Assembly (NCBI GenBank): GCA_964509505.1
Contig: CAZDYP010000112.1
Location: 1 to 17,328 of the forward strand
DNA length: 17,328 bases
Source: CAZDYP01 sp964509505
Lineage (GTDB): Bacteria > Chloroflexota > Anaerolineae > JACRMK01
Direction: 5' to 3'
Under the pieces are notes generated by a model, which saw only the letters and a list, made by a program, of their open reading frames with translations, ran no database searches and had not been told where the DNA came from. Both the position numbers and the translations under genes were made by a program. Position 1 is the first letter of the stretch. The number at the start of each line of letters is the position of its first letter. Positions 14,970 to 17,328 of this stretch are shown piece after piece.

Positions 14970-15040
14970 GAACAGTGAATAGTCAACAGTGAACAGAGGA
15001 AGTCATACGGCCGCTATTGACGGTTGACTGTTCCTTCGAC
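14970..15040. repeat. Heptad-like repeats between ugpA and ugpE
   Basis: Units GAACAGT (14970), GAATAGT (14977), CAACAGT (14984) and GAACAGA (14991) have period 7. A second, weaker set is GCTATTG (15013), ACGGTTG (15020) and ACTGTTC (15027). On the minus strand the first set reads as ACTGTTC-type units ending 16 bases before the ugpE start. A single ACTGTTCAC also precedes the MBL start. Confidence 0.6.
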
Positions 15041-15054
15041 ATGGTGTCCTGAGC

Positions 15055-16011
15055 TCATGCGTAACTGACGCGCCGTTCCAGATAGCGCAGTTGCAACAAC
15101 GTCACAAAAAACATGATGACAAACAACAGCACGCCCATCACTGCCGCGCTGCCGTAATCGGCGTTGGTCTCGAAGCCGAGTTCGTACAAGCGATAGATCA
15201 AGACGTTGGTTGCATTGACGGGTCCCCCGCGCGTCATCACGCGGATAATGTCAAAGGATTGAAACGAATTGAGGATGCTCGTCACCGTCAAGAAGAACGT
15301 GACAGGCGACAAGCCGGGGATGGTGACGTGACGGAAACGGTCCCACGCATTCGCGCCGTCCACCCGCGCCGCTTCGTACAGTTCGTTGGGGATGGCTTGC
15401 AGCCCTGCAATGTAAATCACCGTCGCATAACCCAGATTCTTCCACACATAGACGATAATCAACGCCATCATCGCCCAACTAGGATCGAGCAACCACTTCG
15501 GCGAGGGAATGCCAAATGGCTTGAGCATTTGATAGAAGAAGCCATAGCGATGATCAAAAATGTAGATCCAAACGATGGCGACGGCAGAGCCAGCCATGAC
15601 GGTGGGAGAAAACAACAGACTACGCACGGGGTTGCGAAAGCGCAATTTCTGATTCAACAACAACGCCGTCAGCAAGCCTAAGACCAGGATGATGCTCACT
15701 ACCACGAAGGTAAACACCAGCGTATTTACGAACACCTGATTGGTGACGGAATCGGCAAGAAACCTTTGAAAATTGTTGAAACCGACCCACTCGCCTGTAT
15801 CCGTGAAGATGTTGTAATCTTGAAACGCGAGAAAAAAATTGCGAATGAGTGGGTAGTAGGTGAAGATCACAAACAAGCCAAGGTTCGGCCCCACGAACAA
15901 CACAAAGGCTACCCAGTCGCGCCAATCACGGCGAATGAGACGCAGCAGTTTGGATTGTGTAGTAGGGATTGCGACGGTGGGCGCAGCCGCATCGAGGCTG
16001 GTAGTCGCCAT
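15055..16011 (-). CDS. ugpA: Glycerol-3-phosphate-type ABC importer permease, first gene of the operon
   Basis: The protein is 318 residues from ATG 16011, with AGGAG seven bases upstream. Six membrane spans follow a polar N-terminal 35 residues. The EAA loop is at residues 213-232 (EAARVDGANAWDRFRHVTIP). The ending LQLRYLERRVSYA and the block GLSPVTFFLTVTSILNSF match the E. coli UgpA pattern (VQFRYVEKKVQY, LLSPTTFFLLV). It forms the channel with UgpE; UgpB delivers ligand, and an ATPase of the UgpC/MsmK type encoded elsewhere must drive transport. It leads the operon from a strong promoter at 16059-16087. A MalF-type sugar permease is the main alternative. Confidence 0.87.
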   Translation of the reverse strand: MATTSLDAAAPTVAIPTTQSKLLRLIRRDWRDWVAFVLFVGPNLGLFVIFTYYPLIRNFFLAFQDYNIFTDTGEWVGFNNFQRFLADSVTNQVFVNTLVFTFVVVSIILVLGLLTALLLNQKLRFRNPVRSLLFSPTVMAGSAVAIVWIYIFDHRYGFFYQMLKPFGIPSPKWLLDPSWAMMALIIVYVWKNLGYATVIYIAGLQAIPNELYEAARVDGANAWDRFRHVTIPGLSPVTFFLTVTSILNSFQSFDIIRVMTRGGPVNATNVLIYRLYELGFETNADYGSAAVMGVLLFVIMFFVTLLQLRYLERRVSYA

Positions 16012-16058
16012 GGACTCACTCCTGACAAGTCAAAGTTCAAGCCATCAAACGCGCGAGG

Positions 16059-16087
16059 ATTGTAACGAGCTTCCGAGAGAATGTCAA
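16059..16087 (-). promoter_or_regulatory. Sigma70-type promoter of the ugp operon
   Basis: On the minus strand, TTGACA (16082-16087), a 17-base spacer and TACAAT (16059-16064) match the consensus at 11 of 12 positions. Transcription would start near 16052, giving a leader of about 40 bases to the ugpA start. No clear dyad operator was seen around it. Confidence 0.8.
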
Positions 16088-16128
16088 CGCTTCCACGCCA
16101 ATTCTTGCAATCTACCTTCTGACTGCGC

Positions 16129-16803
16129 TTACTCTGCCGCCTCGCGCAGCGCCTGCGCCATGCGCTCGGGGCCGATGAGCGCGGCGAGCGCGCGAAACTC
16201 ATCGGGCGATTCATCCCACAACCACGCGACTTTCAACCAGAAGCCGGGCAAGGCGCGCGAGCGATAAATGCCGTTCGCAGCTGGTTTGACGGTTTGATAA
16301 TCGCCATGCTCATCTAATTGATAAAATTGCGCGCGTCTGCGGTGGGGCCGATTGTCAATGATCCAGTATTCAGACACGCCACCGGCTTCATACTCGTCAA
16401 ACTTTTTCACGCGATCACGGGTTACACTTTCATCGGAAACGATTTCGATGATGAGGTCGGGCGCGCCATTCACGCGGTCTTCGGTCAGGCGGTCAAGATG
16501 TTCGTTGGCGATGAAGATAATGTCAGGCTCACGCGCGTTGCCATCGGGTTTGATTTTCACTTCGAGCGGCGCGGTGCGTATCACGCCCAAATTGAAAATC
16601 TTGACTAATGCTTTGAGGACAAACAGCAGAAACTCCTGTATGACTTGATGACGGTTTTTGACTGGCATCAGGCAAATCACCTCCCCATCTTCCCATTCGG
16701 TAAACGCGCTCTCATGCTCCCACGTCAGATACTCTTCGTAAGTCATCTTGAGTGGCTTGGCAGTTGGCTCATTTCTTTCTATGGTCATGGTCGCAACACT
16801 CAT
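16129..16803 (-). CDS. Uma2-family (DUF820) putative endonuclease
   Basis: The protein is 224 residues from ATG 16803, with GGGAGGTG four bases upstream. The family pattern is complete: MTYEEYLTWEHES, a DGEV turn, REPDIIFI (E92, D94), GAPDLIIEIVS (D116, E120), RVKKFDEY (K133/K134), and GVSEYWIID. These are the acidic and lysine positions of a PD-(D/E)XK nuclease fold. Uma2 proteins are abundant in Chloroflexota and cyanobacteria, and their biological role is poorly defined. It is a single gene on the same strand as typA upstream and ugpA downstream, with its own promoter in the typA terminator region. Confidence 0.9.
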   Translation of the reverse strand: MSVATMTIERNEPTAKPLKMTYEEYLTWEHESAFTEWEDGEVICLMPVKNRHQVIQEFLLFVLKALVKIFNLGVIRTAPLEVKIKPDGNAREPDIIFIANEHLDRLTEDRVNGAPDLIIEIVSDESVTRDRVKKFDEYEAGGVSEYWIIDNRPHRRRAQFYQLDEHGDYQTVKPAANGIYRSRALPGFWLKVAWLWDESPDEFRALAALIGPERMAQALREAAE

Positions 16804-16829
16804 CGCACACCTCCCTTCATCTGTTCACA

Positions 16830-16857
16830 ATTGTAACATGCCGCCTACAAAAAACAA
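16830..16857 (-). promoter_or_regulatory. Probable promoter of the Uma2 gene
   Basis: On the minus strand, TTGTTT (16852-16857), a 16-base spacer and TACAAT (16830-16835) lie 26 bases before the start codon. The -35 box falls in the T-run of the typA terminator, so the two signals overlap. Confidence 0.45.
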
Positions 16858-16858
16858 A

Positions 16859-16888
16859 GCCCTCGCGCGCCACGAGCCACGCGAGAGC
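16859..16888 (-). terminator. Intrinsic terminator of typA
   Basis: On the minus strand, GCTCTCGCG (16888-16880) pairs with CGCGAGGGC (16867-16859), including one G-U, over a 12-base loop. It is followed by TTTGTTTTTT. This is the clearest T-run terminator in the window and lies 87 bases past the typA stop. Confidence 0.75.
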
Positions 16889-16917
16889 CATATAATCATC
16901 ATGCCATCTTTTATCGC

Positions 16918-16981
16918 GCCATCCCTTCATCCCTTCACTCCTTCCCCTCGTCCCTCGTTTACTTGTTTACTCGTTCACCCT
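16918..16981. repeat. Octad tandem repeat running from the typA stop codon
   Basis: Eight-nt units start at 16918 and every 8 bases to 16974: for example TTCATCCC (16926), TTCACTCC (16934), TTTACTTG (16958), TTTACTCG (16966) and TTCACCCT (16974). The last unit contains the typA stop (TCA on the plus strand, 16975-16977). On the minus strand many units carry TGA or TAA. Confidence 0.65.
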
Positions 16982-17328
16982 GCCTCCTGCATTTTCGCGC
17001 GCTTGCGTTCCAGCGCATCGAGCAACCGCTTCCGCATCCGAATGTTGCGCGGCGTCACCTCGACCAGCTCATCTTGCGTAATGTATTCGAGCGCGTCGTC
17101 AAGGCTCATGATGCGCGGCGGCGTGAGTCGCTCCTGAATCTCCGAGGTCGAAGAGCGCACATTGGTCAGATGTTTTTGCTTGGTCGGATTCACGACCAAA
17201 TCGCCGCTGCGCTGATGCTGCCCGATGATCATGCCCTCATACACGGCGACGCCGGGCCCGATGAACAGCGTGCCGCGCTGCTCGATGTTATGCAGCGCAT
17301 AGCCTGTGCTAGTGCCTGTGTCGCCCGA
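16975..17328 (-). CDS. typA: TypA/BipA ribosome-associated GTPase, C-terminal part
   Basis: 117 residues are visible and the gene continues off the right edge. The sequence GPGVAVYEGMIIGQHQR, DLVVNPTKQKHLTNVR, ERLTPPRIMSLDDALEYI and DELVEVTPRNIRMRKRLL is the characteristic C-terminal domain of TypA/BipA, which sits on the 70S ribosome and aids assembly and stress growth. The GTPase domain lies outside the window. The apparent start at 17244 is an internal Val codon. It ends in the octad repeat and then a strong terminator. Confidence 0.95.
   Translation of the reverse strand, partial: SGDTGTSTGYALHNIEQRGTLFIGPGVAVYEGMIIGQHQRSGDLVVNPTKQKHLTNVRSSTSEIQERLTPPRIMSLDDALEYITQDELVEVTPRNIRMRKRLLDALERKRAKMQEAG

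Overview
The window reads as bacterial chromosome, most likely from a Chloroflexota (Anaerolineae-like) organism. This is inference from gene style: a ~1,000-residue SARP/NB-ARC/TPR regulator, a Uma2 nuclease, proline-rich lipoprotein spacers, moderately high GC, and intergenic space full of short palindromes and degenerate tandem repeats. No rRNA or tRNA was seen that would settle the taxonomy.

Layout from left to right. At 1-604 (-) is the N-terminal part of a membrane-anchored, probable M23-type cell-wall peptidase with its own sigma70-type promoter. At 674-2539 (-) is a half-size ABC exporter. At 2905-4071 (+) is a class V (isopenicillin N epimerase-like) aminotransferase, which converges on glpD (4130-5806, -) through a shared perfect hairpin terminator. 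Next come a broken glycerophosphodiester phosphodiesterase remnant (6021-6269), a di-haem membrane cytochrome c (6371-7333, -), a decayed small membrane-protein gene (7436-7772) and a small unknown ORF (7995-8201, -). The large SARP-type regulator (8287-11376, +) converges on a metallo-beta-lactamase-fold hydrolase (11491-12456, -). The right third is a three-gene ABC importer operon, ugpA-ugpE-ugpB on the minus strand (16011 down to 12658), from a consensus TTGACA-17-TACAAT promoter. A Uma2-family gene and the C-terminus of typA close the window.

The metabolic theme is glycerol-3-phosphate. The importer resembles UgpA/UgpE/UgpB and would bring in sn-glycerol-3-phosphate or glycerophosphodiesters. 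A GDPD would release G3P from diesters, but here it is only a fragment. GlpD would oxidise G3P to dihydroxyacetone phosphate and pass electrons to quinone. No UgpC-type ATPase is present, so the importer must borrow one from elsewhere.

The most notable non-gene signals are two. (1) A short, apparently non-autonomous transposable element (MITE-like) of about 120 bp is present in three copies, each upstream of a minus-strand gene and in the same orientation. It has about 14-bp imperfect terminal inverted repeats starting GGCTCT, and 8-bp flanking direct repeats that look like target-site duplications (one perfect, two at 7 of 8). (2) Degenerate 7- or 8-nt tandem repeats begin inside or right next to the stop codon of several minus-strand genes and run towards the terminator hairpin, often repeating a stop triplet in rotating frames. 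I saw no CRISPR array, no transposase and no phage genes.
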